A stretch of 11,857 nucleotides of DNA from an uncultured Eubacteriales bacterium (GTDB lineage: Bacteria; Bacillota; Clostridia; Oscillospirales; Acutalibacteraceae), in NCBI GenBank assembly GCA_900319655.1, contig ONPH01000062.1, forward strand, positions 1 through 11,857, read 5' to 3'. The notes beneath the pieces are model-generated. The model did no database searches. It was not told the DNA's origin and was given only the letters and a program-made list of their open reading frames with translations. Both the position numbers and the translations under genes were made by a program. Shown here in pieces: positions 1 to 6,864 of this stretch (position 1 is the stretch's first letter; the number at the start of each line of letters is the position of its first letter).

Positions 1-531
1 TTGCTCGACAAAAACAATAACTTCTACTTTATGGAGATGAACACACGTCTGCAGGTTGAGCACGGCGTTACCGAGATGGTAACAGGTCTCGACATCGTTC
101 AGTGGCAAATCAGAATTGCCGCAGGCGCAAGGCTCACCAGAACTCAGGACAGCATTTTCACCCACGGCAACGTTATTGAGTGCCGTATCAACGCTGAAAA
201 TCCCGACAAAAACTACCGACCGAGCTGCGGCGTTATCAAGCGTCTGCACACTCCCGGCGGCTCGTTTGTACGCTTTGACACCGCGATTTATCAGGACTAT
301 ATGGTGCCGCCGTACTACGACTCGATGATAGGCAAGCTGATTGTTCAGGCTCGTACCCGCGCCGAGGCAATCAGAAAGATGAAAATGGCTCTTTCGGAGC
401 TGACAATCGACGGAATTGAAATCAACCGCGACGTACTCGCTGAAATCCTCTCGGATGAGCAGTTTGTGAGCGGAGAATACACCACCGACTTTATGGCAGG
501 CTTTGAGGAAAGACGTAACAACAACAAGTAA
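1..531 (+). CDS. accC: Biotin carboxylase subunit of acetyl-CoA carboxylase (3' part, cut by window edge)
   Basis: This is the C-terminal part (176 codons visible) of biotin carboxylase, which uses ATP and bicarbonate to carboxylate the biotin on AccB (BCCP) in the first half-reaction of acetyl-CoA carboxylase in the cytoplasm. The visible part begins inside the ATP-grasp domain. The motif MEMNTRLQVEH (residues 11-21) carries the Glu, Asn and Arg that bind metal/ATP and the catalytic Glu. It is followed by the family segment VPPYYDSMIGKL (around 102-113) of the biotin carboxylase C-terminal domain. The TTG at position 1 is an internal Leu codon, not a start; about 270 residues lie outside the window. 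The usual HPVTE is HGVTE here, a minor change. It is followed after 23 bp by accD, so it is very likely in the same operon. The family call is secure; a pyruvate or propionyl-CoA carboxylase homologue is less likely because accD and accA follow. Confidence 0.95.
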   Translation: MLDKNNNFYFMEMNTRLQVEHGVTEMVTGLDIVQWQIRIAAGARLTRTQDSIFTHGNVIECRINAENPDKNYRPSCGVIKRLHTPGGSFVRFDTAIYQDYMVPPYYDSMIGKLIVQARTRAEAIRKMKMALSELTIDGIEINRDVLAEILSDEQFVSGEYTTDFMAGFEERRNNNK

Positions 532-554
532 TTCACATATTGAAAGGACAAATT

Positions 555-1412
555 ATGGATTTGTTTGCCTTTGTAAAACCAAAAAACGAGCTTGAAGCCT
601 CGGCAGAAAAGCAGCAGAATGTGCCGTTTGTGCCCGAGGAAATGTGGATAAAGTGCCCCAACTGCAACACCATGCTCCTCACTACCGATATGGAGGAGAA
701 CCTGCACGTTTGCACGCACTGCGACCACCACTTCCGCGTAAGCGCAAGACAGAGAATTGCCCTGCTCGCTGACAAGCACACCTTTAAGGAGCAGGACGGA
801 GAGCTCACAAGTAAAAATATTCTCGAATTCCCGGGCTACGATAAAAAGCTCGAGAAAGCAAAGAAAAAGTCAAATGAATCCGTGATTTGCGGCGAATGTA
901 AAATAGGCGGAATCAAAACCGAGCTCTGCGTTATGGACGCCGAGTTTATGATGGGCAGTATGGGCACGGTCACGGGTGAAAAAATCACACGCGCGTTTGA
1001 GTACGCCACCGACAACAGACTGCCGATTGTAGTCTGCACCGTTTCGGGCGGAGCGCGTATGCAGGAGGGTATTTTGTCGCTTATGCAGATGGCAAAGACT
1101 TCAGGCGCGGTTAAACGCCACAGCGACGCAGGACTTTTGTACATCACCGTACTCACCGACCCCACCACGGGCGGCGTAACGGCGTCGTTTGCGATGGAAG
1201 GCGATATCATTATCGCTGAGCCGAACGCCCTTGTAGCGTTCGCGGGACCTCGCGTAATTGAGCAGACAATGCGCCAAAAGCTGCCCAGGGACTTCCAGAC
1301 GTCCGAATTTGTAATGCAAAAGGGCTTTATCGACGCGGTTGTAACGCGCGGAAAGCTCAAAAAGACGATATCAAAGCTGCTTAAAATGCACGGCTATAAG
1401 GAGGCGGAATAA
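555..1412 (+). CDS. accD: Acetyl-CoA carboxylase carboxyltransferase subunit beta
   Basis: AccD is the beta subunit of the carboxyltransferase that, with AccA, moves the carboxyl group from carboxybiotin-AccB to acetyl-CoA to form malonyl-CoA for fatty-acid synthesis. The 285-residue protein has the typical length of Gram-positive AccD. An N-terminal four-cysteine zinc ribbon is visible (C34, C37, C53, C56; CPNC and CTHC), followed by the crotonase-like carboxyltransferase core with [20 protein letters not shown] and [13 protein letters not shown] chose the ATG at 555 because GAAAGGA (542-548) lies 6 nt upstream; the in-frame TTG at 540 has no ribosome binding site and adds five residues not expected in the family. 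The stop overlaps the accA start by one base (TAATG), so the two subunits are probably translationally coupled, which suits a complex with equal numbers of alpha and beta subunits. Confidence 0.97.
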   Translation: MDLFAFVKPKNELEASAEKQQNVPFVPEEMWIKCPNCNTMLLTTDMEENLHVCTHCDHHFRVSARQRIALLADKHTFKEQDGELTSKNILEFPGYDKKLEKAKKKSNESVICGECKIGGIKTELCVMDAEFMMGSMGTVTGEKITRAFEYATDNRLPIVVCTVSGGARMQEGILSLMQMAKTSGAVKRHSDAGLLYITVLTDPTTGGVTASFAMEGDIIIAEPNALVAFAGPRVIEQTMRQKLPRDFQTSEFVMQKGFIDAVVTRGKLKKTISKLLKMHGYKEAE

Positions 1413-2221
1413 TGGCTGAGAAAACCGCACAGACAAACACCGCCTACGAAAAGGTCATGGCCGCACGCGACGCCAACAAGCTGACGGCGGTTGACTATAT
1501 TGCGAATATGTTTGGCGACAGCTTTATTGAGCTGCACGGCGACAGAAGATACTCCGACGACAAGGCGATTGTCGCAGGTCTCGGAATGCTCTACGACACT
1601 CCGGTGACCGTAATCGGAATTGAAAAGGGAAGAAACACCAAGGAGAGAATGGAGCGCAACTTCGGTCAGGCTCATCCCGAGGGCTACCGCAAGGCGCTCA
1701 GGCTGATGAAGCAGGCGGAAAAGTTCCGCCGTCCGGTGCTCTGCTTGGTTGACACAAGCGGCGCTTACCCGGGAATCGGCGCTGAGGAACGCGGTCAGGG
1801 ACAGGCTATTGCCGAAAACCTGATGGAAATGATGGCGCTCAAAACCCCGATACTCACCATCTTGATCGGTGAGGGCGGCAGCGGCGGCGCGCTTGCGCTG
1901 GCGGTTGCCGACGAGGTTTGGATGCTCGAAAACTCGGTTTACTCGGTTATCTCGCCCGAGGGCTGCGCGTCAATCCTCTGGAAGGACAGCGCAAAAGCGC
2001 CCGAGGCAGCAGAGGCGCTAAAAATGACCGCTCAGGATTTGTTCGGCTTCGGCGTAATCGAGCGTATTATCCGTCAGCCCAAGGCTGAGGACAAGGCGAT
2101 GTTCGAGAGCTTAAAGCTCCTTGTCAGCCGTACCTTTGAGAAAAACCTCGCGCTCAGCGACGAAGAACTGACCGAGAAAAGATATCAGCGTTTCAGAAAA
2201 ATCGGAAATCAGCAAAATTAA
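1412..2221 (+). CDS. accA: Acetyl-CoA carboxylase carboxyltransferase subunit alpha
   Basis: AccA is the alpha subunit of carboxyltransferase and works with AccD in malonyl-CoA synthesis. The 269-residue protein carries the family core: [15 protein letters not shown] (around 43-57), the [18 protein letters not shown] segment, [16 protein letters not shown], the oxyanion-type [10 protein letters not shown] and [12 protein letters not shown]. It lacks most of the longer N-terminal helical extension of the E. coli protein (about 319 aa), which is common in clostridial AccA. The ATG at 1412 is preceded by a perfect AAGGAGG (1398-1404), 7 nt away, inside the end of accD. It is the last gene of the acc run: a hairpin terminator begins 7 bp after the stop. 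No fabK/fabD-type neighbours follow on this side. Confidence 0.97.
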   Translation: MAEKTAQTNTAYEKVMAARDANKLTAVDYIANMFGDSFIELHGDRRYSDDKAIVAGLGMLYDTPVTVIGIEKGRNTKERMERNFGQAHPEGYRKALRLMKQAEKFRRPVLCLVDTSGAYPGIGAEERGQGQAIAENLMEMMALKTPILTILIGEGGSGGALALAVADEVWMLENSVYSVISPEGCASILWKDSAKAPEAAEALKMTAQDLFGFGVIERIIRQPKAEDKAMFESLKLLVSRTFEKNLALSDEELTEKRYQRFRKIGNQQN

Positions 2222-2227
2222 TATATC

Positions 2228-2258
2228 ACCTGTCACGGCACTGCCGCGGCAGGTTTTT
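2228..2258 (+). terminator. Intrinsic terminator of the acc operon
   Basis: ACCTGTC (2228-2234) pairs with GGCAGGT (2248-2254), and CGGC (2236-2239) with GCCG (2243-2246), separated by one A/C mismatch and closed by a 3-nt loop. The resulting stem of about 11 pairs runs directly into TTTTT (2254-2258). It starts 7 bp after the accA stop, so it ends the acc transcript and insulates the metal-resistance unit. Confidence 0.85.
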
Positions 2259-2280
2259 GCTTTTAAATATTCTATTTATA

Positions 2281-2309
2281 TTGACAAGCGATTATATAAG
2301 TGGTATACT
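2281..2309 (+). promoter_or_regulatory. Sigma-A promoter of the arsR-type regulator/ATPase operon
   Basis: A consensus -35 TTGACA (2281-2286) is separated by exactly 17 bp from the -10 TATACT (2304-2309). The TGG just before the -10 gives an extended -10 (TGn). Transcription should start near 2316. This is among the strongest-looking promoters in the window, as expected for a unit held down by a repressor. Confidence 0.88.
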
Positions 2310-2317
2310 CAAATTAA

Positions 2318-2343
2318 CATATGAGCATTTATTCATATGAACA
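2318..2343 (+). promoter_or_regulatory. ArsR/SmtB-type palindromic operator over the transcription start
   Basis: ATATGAGCA (2319-2327), TT, TATTCATAT (2330-2338) form an imperfect 9-2-9 inverted repeat, extended to 10-2-10 by the C2318-G2339 pair, with 7 of 9 half-site positions symmetrical. The layout and half-site resemble the operators known for zinc-type ArsR/SmtB regulators (core of the type TGAACA...TGTTCA). A third half-site, ATATGAACA (2335-2343), overlaps the right arm, 16 bp from the first. The palindrome lies just downstream of the -10 and covers the predicted +1, so a bound dimer would block transcription. The binding protein is inferred to be the product of the gene at 2371. Confidence 0.8.
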
Positions 2344-2370
2344 GGTATAAAATTGATTAGGGTGATATAA

Positions 2371-2676
2371 ATGGATAACAAAAATGCGAGCCTGCCCGAC
2401 AATGAGGTTTTGTTTGACCTCGCTGATTTGTTCAAGGTTTTCGGAGACTCAACAAGGCTTAGGATAATGTACACGCTGTCCGAGGGTGAGGCGAATGTTC
2501 AAACAATTGCCGAAACGCTCGGAATGGAGCAGAGCACAATCTCGCACCAGCTGAGAATTCTCCGCGACAACAAGCTTGCGCGCGCAAGGCGCGACGGCAA
2601 GCAGATTTACTACTCGCTCGACGACGACCACGTTAAAAAGATAATCGAGATGGGACTCGACCACGTTTTGGAGTGA
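2371..2676 (+). CDS. ArsR/SmtB-family zinc-type metalloregulatory repressor
   Basis: This is a 101-residue winged-helix repressor of the ArsR/SmtB family. The DNA-recognition helix-turn-helix is at about residues 43-69 (AETLGMEQSTISHQLRILR), followed by the beta-wing RRDGKQIYYSL. The last helix contains D85, H87, H98 and E101, an exact DxH-x10-HxxE alpha-5 site like the zinc site of SmtB (CzrA has a closely similar one). The protein has no cysteine, so the CadC/ArsR-type thiolate site for Cd/Pb/As is absent. From family knowledge it should bind its operator as an apo-dimer and release on Zn(II), possibly also Co(II). The start has AGGGTGA (2359-2365) at normal spacing. It lies 4 bp upstream of the metal ATPase gene and behind a promoter with a matching palindrome, so autoregulation is likely. 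The metal assignment is inference; czrA/smtB-like would be a fair label. Confidence 0.93.
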   Translation: MDNKNASLPDNEVLFDLADLFKVFGDSTRLRIMYTLSEGEANVQTIAETLGMEQSTISHQLRILRDNKLARARRDGKQIYYSLDDDHVKKIIEMGLDHVLE

Positions 2677-2680
2677 TATT

Positions 2681-4744
2681 ATGAAGTACAGCTACACTCT
2701 TGAAAATCTCAACTGCGCCCACTGCGCGCAGAAAATAGAAACTAAAATCTCTGAGACAGACGGTTTTGACAGCGTTAGCTTTAACTTCGCGACCAAAAAG
2801 CTGAACTTTGAGAGCGAGAAGAAAAATCCGCTGCCCGAAATTCAGCAGATTTGCGACGATATCGAGGACGGCGTGACCGTTAAGGACAACAACGAAAAAT
2901 CCGATGGCGACACCCCGTCAAAAGTCGAAAAAATCCTGCTGATTATCGGCATTATCCTCGGAATTGCGGCGCTGATAACCGATTTGTTTTTCAAAACTCC
3001 GCTCACGAAATACATCATTCTCGGACTGAGCGCGGCGGCAACGCTGCTCGCAGGCTGGAAGGTCTTTGTAAAGGGCATTAAAAACCTGCTCAAATTCAGA
3101 ATTGAGGAAACCGTTTTGATGATGGTTGCGGTTATCGCGGCGTTTATTCTCGGCGAGTACGTCGAAGGCGCGATGGTAACGCTGCTGTTCACCATCGGTG
3201 AGCTGATTGAGGACTATGCTGTTGACAAATCGCGCAAGAGCATTGAGCAGCTAAGCCAAATCCGTCCCGACACCGCAACGCTCTACCTCGACGGCGAGGA
3301 AAAAACCGTCCCTGCCGAGAGCGTAAAGGTCGGCTCTATCATAACCGTTAAGCCGCACGAAAGGATACCGCTCGACGGCATAATCGTTGACGGAATTTCC
3401 ACCGTTGACAACTCCGCTCTCACAGGCGAAAGCCTGCCCGAAAACGTTGCGGAATACTCCGAGGTGCTCAGCGGCGGCATAAACGGCGACGGACTTATCA
3501 AAATTGAAACCACCAAGGAATTTTCGCAGAGCACCGCGGCGCGAATTCTCAGCCTTGTTGAGGACGCGGCGGCTAACAAAGGCAAGCAGGAAAAGTTTAT
3601 TTCGCGCTTTGCCGCTGTATACACCCCCGTTGTAATCGGGCTCGCGCTGTTAATCGCGGTACTTCCGCCGCTGTTCGGAATGGGCAGCTTTAGCCAGTGG
3701 ATTTACAACGCCCTCGTTGTTCTCGTGGCGTCCTGCCCCTGCGCGATTGTAATTTCCGTTCCCCTCTCCTACTACTCGGGAATCGGCGCGGCTTCGGCAA
3801 ATGGCGTGCTGATTAAGGGCGGCAACTACCTTGAAGCTCTCGCTAAGGCGGATGTTTTCGCCTTTGACAAAACGGGAACTCTCACCAAGGGCGAGCTAAC
3901 CGTCAGCCGGGTTTACACCTACGGAAGCTACGGCGAGGACGAGGTTTTATCCCTCGCGGCAGCGTGCGAAAAATACTCTGTTCACCCGATTGCCGAGGCT
4001 ATAAAGCAAAGCGCTCAAACCTCTGTAAAGGGCTTGAGCGACTATAAGGAAATTGCAGGCCGCGGAACATTCGCAAAATACAACGGCAAGGAGCTTGCCT
4101 GCGGCAACAAGCGGCTGTTGAGCGAATCCGTACCCGACGAGCTAAAGGACAGACCTGCGGTATATTTGGTATATTACGGCGAGCTTATCGGCGCGATTGA
4201 GCTCAGCGACACCGTCAGAGAGGAGTCAAAGAGCGTAATTTCCAAGCTCAAAAAGCTCGGTATTGCCAAGACGGTTATGCTGACGGGAGATAAAAAATCC
4301 GCCGCGCACAGCGTGGCTAAAAAGCTCGGAATCGACACCTACCACTCCGAGCTGCTACCCGACAAAAAGCTTGAAATTATAAACGATTTGAAGCGCGAAG
4401 GCCACACGGTCTGCTTTGTTGGCGACGGCATAAACGACGCGCCTGTGCTAAGCGCGAGCAACTGCGGAGCTGCGATGGGGCTCGGCAGCGAGGCGGCGAT
4501 TGAATCGAGCGATATGGTTCTGTCCTCCGGCAACCTCACTCAGCTGCCTAAGGCGGTAAAAATCGCGCGTTCGGTAATGCGCACAATCAAGGGCAACATC
4601 CTCTTCGCGCTCGCGGTAAAGGCGCTTGTAATAATCCTCGCCTGCCTCGGACTTGCGGCAATTTGGATGTCGGTAATCGCAGACACCGGCGTATGCGTAA
4701 TCTGTGTTTTAATCTCGGCAAGGCTGCTAAAGAAAAAGTACTGA
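2681..4744 (+). CDS. cadA: P1B-type (Zn/Cd/Pb) heavy-metal-translocating ATPase
   Basis: This 687-residue membrane ATPase should export Zn(II), and probably Cd(II)/Pb(II), using ATP. Domains in order: an N-terminal heavy-metal-associated domain with NCAHC (C12, C15); four N-terminal membrane helices between about residues 85 and 185; the actuator loop with TGE (248-250); a membrane helix with the CPC metal site (C352-P-C354); the phosphorylation motif DKTGT (D396); the SVHPIAEA nucleotide-binding motif; MLTGDK; GDGINDAP (581-588); and two last helices with K647 and D668. The Lys/Asp pair in the last helices is the Zn/Cd/Pb-type (ZntA/CadA) signature and argues against a copper pump. GGAG (2670-2673), overlapping the end of the regulator gene, is 7 nt from the ATG. 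Every catalytic motif is intact. An extra CVIC (672-675) in the last helix is noted without a known role. zntA would be an equally good name. Confidence 0.96.
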   Translation: MKYSYTLENLNCAHCAQKIETKISETDGFDSVSFNFATKKLNFESEKKNPLPEIQQICDDIEDGVTVKDNNEKSDGDTPSKVEKILLIIGIILGIAALITDLFFKTPLTKYIILGLSAAATLLAGWKVFVKGIKNLLKFRIEETVLMMVAVIAAFILGEYVEGAMVTLLFTIGELIEDYAVDKSRKSIEQLSQIRPDTATLYLDGEEKTVPAESVKVGSIITVKPHERIPLDGIIVDGISTVDNSALTGESLPENVAEYSEVLSGGINGDGLIKIETTKEFSQSTAARILSLVEDAAANKGKQEKFISRFAAVYTPVVIGLALLIAVLPPLFGMGSFSQWIYNALVVLVASCPCAIVISVPLSYYSGIGAASANGVLIKGGNYLEALAKADVFAFDKTGTLTKGELTVSRVYTYGSYGEDEVLSLAAACEKYSVHPIAEAIKQSAQTSVKGLSDYKEIAGRGTFAKYNGKELACGNKRLLSESVPDELKDRPAVYLVYYGELIGAIELSDTVREESKSVISKLKKLGIAKTVMLTGDKKSAAHSVAKKLGIDTYHSELLPDKKLEIINDLKREGHTVCFVGDGINDAPVLSASNCGAAMGLGSEAAIESSDMVLSSGNLTQLPKAVKIARSVMRTIKGNILFALAVKALVIILACLGLAAIWMSVIADTGVCVICVLISARLLKKKY

Positions 4745-4752
4745 TAACTAAA

Positions 4753-4789
4753 AAGAAGTGAGCAAAATAACTGCTCACTTCTTCTTTTT
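4753..4789 (+). terminator. Bidirectional intrinsic terminator between cadA and ynzC
   Basis: AAGAAGTGAGCA (4753-4764) and TGCTCACTTCTT (4772-4783) form a perfect 12-bp stem with a 7-nt loop. It is followed on + by CTTTTT and, read on the minus strand, by CTTTTTAG. It starts 8 bp after the cadA stop. Its symmetry means it can also stop transcripts arriving from ynzC on the minus strand. Repeat copy 1 begins directly at its right edge. Confidence 0.9.
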
Positions 4790-4947
4790 ATACTAATCTC
4801 AGATAAAAAGCGGACAAAAATTTGCGAGGATGATTTTTGCAAGACGAGGCGAAAGACGCCGCAAGGCTGACGCCTTGCAAGGATGACAACAAAGTATTGC
4901 GAAAATCAGACCGCAAAGATTGTCTGTTTTTTATTTGAGTTTAGTAT
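4790..4947 (+). repeat. 158-bp dispersed fold-back repeat, copy 1
   Basis: This copy aligns to copy 2 at 8615-8773 in the same orientation with about 80% identity (counted by hand, one 1-bp indel). The ends are terminal inverted repeats: positions 1-28 from the left pair with 1-28 from the right, with one U-U mismatch (4797/4940) and three G-U pairs if read as + strand RNA. Inside are smaller hairpins: TTGCGA/TTGCAA near 4821-4840, GCAAGGC-TGAC-GCCTTGC (4861-4878), and TTGCG/CGCAA near 4899-4917. The right end overlaps the last five codons and stop of the small gene on the minus strand. No protein is encoded. It is either a non-autonomous MITE-like element or a family of structured RNA; the sequence alone does not decide. 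Confidence 0.85.
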
Positions 4948-5149
4948 TAAATGCGTCCTTAAACGGAACTACGCTGCCGTCCTTGTTCTTTACACTTACG
5001 TTGTCGAGCGTTTTGTCGAACTGGGTGCGGATTTCATCGAGGTAAATTTTATACAGCTTTTTCTGCTCTGCCAATTCGTCGGCGGTAAGTCCAACAGTCT
5101 TTTTCTTTTTGGCAAGCTCGTTAATGCGCTGCAAAAGTTTGTTTTCCAT
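4931..5149 (-). CDS. ynzC: DUF896 (YnzC-like) small cytoplasmic protein
   Basis: This 72-residue protein has the DUF896 pattern: an N-terminal helical hairpin, RINELAKKKKTVGLTADELAEQ, then KLYKIYLDEIR and a polar tail containing DGSVVP. B. subtilis YnzC, a two-helix protein, has the same layout and similar length (about 77 aa). The molecular role of the family is not established; a link to the SOS response has been noted for some B. subtilis members, and no function is claimed here. The minus-strand sequence AAGGTG about 5 nt upstream of the ATG supports the start. The last residues N-T-K-L-K and the stop are written by the terminal sequence of repeat copy 1, so the native C-terminus may have been replaced. 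No separate promoter is obvious: a terminator hairpin ends about 17 nt before the start codon. Confidence 0.85.
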   Translation of the reverse strand: MENKLLQRINELAKKKKTVGLTADELAEQKKLYKIYLDEIRTQFDKTLDNVSVKNKDGSVVPFKDAFNTKLK

Positions 5150-5166
5150 ATTTTCACCTTTTTTAC

Positions 5167-5205
5167 AAAAAAGGCTCCCTCGAAGCCAAAGCGTTAAGGG
5201 AGCCT
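5167..5205 (-). terminator. Intrinsic terminator after ilvC, directly upstream of ynzC
   Basis: AGGCTCCCT (5172-5180) pairs perfectly with AGGGAGCCT (5197-5205) across a 16-nt loop. Read on the minus strand the stem is followed by TTTTTTGT, so it terminates transcripts from ilvC, whose stop is about 68 bp upstream. There is no T-run on the + side. It ends only about 17 nt before the ynzC start and overlaps the place where a ynzC leader would be. Confidence 0.85.
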
Positions 5206-5240
5206 CTGATTTAAGTTAAACGTTAAAAGAGAAAATCATT

Positions 5241-5268
5241 AAACTCTTAACTCTAAACTCTTAACTCT
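5241..5268 (-). repeat. Heptamer array A (AGAGTTW x4) after ilvC
   Basis: Four head-to-tail heptamers, AAACTCT-TAACTCT-AAACTCT-TAACTCT on the + strand (a 14-bp unit twice, perfect), begin 5 bp beyond the ilvC stop. On the minus strand they read AGAGTTW. The same heptamer recurs at 8593-8613, 10596-10616 and 10762-10789. Confidence 0.85.
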
Positions 5269-5273
5269 AAAAA

Positions 5274-6350
<1,077 letters not shown>

Positions 6351-6842
6351 TTAAACAGATACCGCCGTGTTGCCTTTGTCTATTGCGACTGTGCCTGTTC
6401 TTACAATCTCACGAATTCCGTAGGGCCTGAGCAAATCAATAAGCGTCTCTACCCTGCCCGCGGTCTCGCAGTACTCAACGGTAACGCAGCTCGGCGCAAC
6501 GTCAACGATTTTCGCCTGCATAATCTCGGCGGTTTTGATAATTTCCGCACGCTTTGAAGCCGCGCAGTGAACCTTGATCAGGATAAGCTCGCGGCTGATA
6601 AAGTCGCCGTCGTTAAGCCTTTTTACCTTGATAACGGGAATCACCTTGTTAAGCTGTTTTTCGAGCTGTTCAATCACATATTCGTCGCCGTTTGCGACGA
6701 TGGTTATTCTCGACACCCTCGGGTCGTTGGTCACGCCTACCGCCAAGGAGTCGATGTTGAAGCCTCTGCGCGAGAAAAGTCCCGAAATTTTCGAGAGCAC
6801 GCCGGCTTGGTTTTCTACAAGAATTGACAAAGTATACTGCAT
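6351..6842 (-). CDS. ilvN: Acetolactate synthase regulatory (small) subunit
   Basis: This 163-residue subunit activates the catalytic IlvB and makes it sensitive to feedback by branched-chain amino acids. An N-terminal ACT domain (about 1-76) is clear: it begins TLSILVENQAGVLSKISGLF and includes RGFNIDSLAVG and SRITIVA. N11 and G14, which match the valine-binding positions of E. coli IlvH, are conserved. The second domain (about 80-160) has REL-ILIKV and the DVAPSCVTVE segment of the ALS small-subunit C-terminal fold. The length equals that of IlvH. AAAGGAG lies 7 nt before the ATG. It follows ilvB after 22 bp, in the usual order ilvB-ilvN-ilvC. It is intact even though the catalytic partner beside it appears damaged. 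ilvH is an alternative name. Confidence 0.96.
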   Translation of the reverse strand: MQYTLSILVENQAGVLSKISGLFSRRGFNIDSLAVGVTNDPRVSRITIVANGDEYVIEQLEKQLNKVIPVIKVKRLNDGDFISRELILIKVHCAASKRAEIIKTAEIMQAKIVDVAPSCVTVEYCETAGRVETLIDLLRPYGIREIVRTGTVAIDKGNTAVSV

Positions 6843-6864
6843 TTTATCGCTCCTTTACATCAAC

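Noticed and set aside
540..554. TTG at 540 as the start of accD
   Set aside because: No ribosome binding site precedes it, while the ATG at 555 has GAAAGGA at the right distance and matches family length.
4883..5197. 104-codon + strand frame over repeat copy 1 and ynzC
   Set aside because: It is an antisense shadow of the DUF896 gene that starts inside the repeat, with no supported start.
5241..5268. CRISPR-like array
   Set aside because: Units are 7 bp, contiguous and without spacers, so this is a simple tandem repeat.
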